The notes under the pieces were generated by a model that was not told where the DNA came from, did no database searches, and saw only the letters and a program-made list of their open reading frames with translations. 64,000 nt of DNA from Epiperipatus broadwayi (taxonomy: Eukaryota; Onychophora; Udeonychophora; Euonychophora; Peripatidae), in the NCBI GenBank assembly GCA_028023455.1, contig JAQFVV010001053.1, forward strand, positions 58,194-122,193, read 5' to 3'. The translations under genes and the position numbers were made by a program. This document shows, piece after piece, positions 62,913 to 64,000 of this stretch (the first letter of the stretch is position 1; each line of letters begins with the position of its first letter).

Positions 62913-63125
62913 TTGTTCAAAATATTGTTGCATCGTTTAATGGTGAATTTTATAAATATGAGTAAAGAATGGCCAATGAAATTTCCAATGGTGGCACAAT
63001 TATGTAGGTTTGTTTTGTCTTATTATGCAGAAAATATTTTAAACAAATTTATATTTGTGGGAAATATTAAGATATATACAAGGGTTGTGGATGATGTTTT
63101 TTTGTATGTGCTTCTTCAGAAATGA
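62913..63125 (+). pseudogene. PLE RT catalytic core
   Basis: 70-codon frame. SKEWPMKFPMVAQLCRFVLS corresponds to SKGVPMGSPISPLLADLVLS, with the key glycine and proline partly lost; IKIYTRVVDDVFLYVL is the YxDD box with both aspartates kept but Tyr replaced by Val. The adjoining frame continues KIFDEYNTLKMDYSKEYNNN. Confidence 0.8.
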
Positions 63126-63649
63126 TTGTTAAAATTTTTGATGAATATAATACATTAAAAATGGATTATTCGAAAGAATATAATAATAATATTACATATT
63201 TAGATTTGATGATTTCAAAGAACAATAATATGATTGACTATAAATTGTTTATTAAACCTTTTGAAACAGCTTAGGGTATATTCCATATTTATCTAAAGGT
63301 ACTGCATAATTATAAAATTGTTGGATTTATGTCTTTTTTACATAGAAAATATTTTGTGTAAATATTCATGTGATAAAAAGAAAATTATTGAAAATTATGT
63401 AGGTAGGTTATTAAGTGTGGGTTATAATATAAAATAAATTTATCAGGTGATTTATCAATTCAATAAAGAAAATTAATAGAAATGTTGGTGATGAAGAAAT
63501 TGAGAGTAAAAATGAGAGTTTTTTGCCTTTTTATAACAATAATCAAGTAAAATTTATGAAAAAAGTTTGTAATAGAATATATAATATTTCATTTTTATGG
63601 ATTGGATAATTTAAATAGAATGGTTAATAACTCAAAAGATAAGTTAGAA

Positions 63650-63760
63650 AAAAATACTGTGCATATTGTAATTTTATAGTTTTTTTGTTGGTGTAACTTT
63701 TCATATGTTGGAGATTCTACATGTAATATAGGAGAAAAAAAATTAAAGAGACCATAAATT
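63650..63760 (+). pseudogene. PLE GIY-YIG endonuclease fragment
   Basis: HIVIL, one stop, then FFCWCNFSYVGDSTCNIGEK: the C-x-C motif, YVG (YIG) and the ST turn are recognisable; the first strand is hit by a stop. Low-complexity AT-rich sequence follows. Confidence 0.65.
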
Positions 63761-64000
63761 ATTTTATAAAGGTGTTTTAAAAAATGTATAGATTTATAGT
63801 GATAGTCATTAAGAGTAGAAGTTATATACTGAATCTGTTTTTTATGATCATCATAGAAATTGTTTAAATTTTTTTCAGGAAATAATTTTTTAGGTCAAGA
63901 AAAAGATAATGCAAAAGAAGAATCAAAAAGGTTGTTTCTATTAGTAGGTACTAAAAAATATGATAATATACAGTAAACAAATGTTAGGATTAATGAATTA

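Larger units (their letters stand above)
62880..64000 (+). mobile_element. Penelope-like element, downstream copy (runs off the window)
   Basis: Starts within the RT just before the G-x-PMG motif and continues through the YxDD box, a YLDLMISKNNNMIDYKLFIK block, and a second GIY-YIG endonuclease at about 63650-63760 (CWCNFSYVGDSTCNIGEKKL). It differs in wording from the upstream copy after the catalytic box (KLFIKP here versus NKLD...YIPWDS there), so the two belong to different PLE subfamilies. The end lies beyond 64000 or nearby. Confidence 0.8.

Overview
This is a strongly AT-rich, repeat-dense stretch of nuclear DNA from an animal, almost certainly an invertebrate. The evidence is eukaryotic: spliced C-type lectin exons with GT/AG borders, non-LTR retrotransposons of at least two kinds, several Penelope-like elements (PLEs), an LTR-retrotransposon remnant, tRNA-headed SINE-like copies, TIR and fold-back elements, and long (AT)n arrays. 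No operon, tRNA/rRNA gene, CRISPR array or prokaryotic signal was seen. A mollusc or cnidarian would fit, but the sequence alone does not fix the taxon.

The only host gene I can support lies on the minus strand. It is a C-type lectin-like domain (CTLD) split over two exons, 49185-49367 (first half) and 21095-21255 (second half). Both have good splice borders and compatible phase, which implies an intron of about 27.9 kb. The last part of the domain and the rest of the gene were not found.

Layout. 1-4.0 kb: AT-rich, with a small array of palindromic motifs. 4.0-5.8 kb: a dispersed repeat with an AT tail, then a 5'-truncated LINE (copy 1) ending near a long (AT)n. 5.8-13.5 kb: mostly featureless, with a 101-bp-arm inverted repeat at 12.1-12.4 kb. 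13.6 kb: SINE-like copy. 13.8-15.4 and 19.5-21.0 kb: two arms of an old direct duplication. 21.3-24.1 kb: two PLE copies head to head with a SINE-like copy between them, ending 73 bp from a CTLD exon. 28.2-30.0 kb: a 1.87-kb element with terminal inverted repeats and an 8-bp target duplication; a paralogous uninterrupted copy of its insertion site lies at 31.3-31.6 kb. 33.6-36.1 kb: degenerate RTE-type LINE. 37.0-37.3 kb: an unassigned reading frame with one stop. 40.6-43.8 kb: minus-strand LTR-retrotransposon remnant with a coiled-coil gag-like ORF and a 48-bp in-frame tandem repeat. 48.6 and 53.7-54.8 kb: a second repeat family, tandem and inverted. 56.0-59.2 kb: a longer copy of the same LINE as at 4.2 kb. 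60.5-64.0 kb: two PLE copies in tandem with a 165-bp hairpin element between them.

All retroelement reading frames are broken by stops or frameshifts, so this looks like a graveyard of mobile elements filling the long introns and flanks of one lectin gene. Nothing here clearly qualifies as a new functional system. The best leads are the TIR element with its empty-site paralogue, the short insert recurring in unrelated elements, the inverted PLE pair beside the lectin exon, and the 16-residue tandem repeat in the LTR element.
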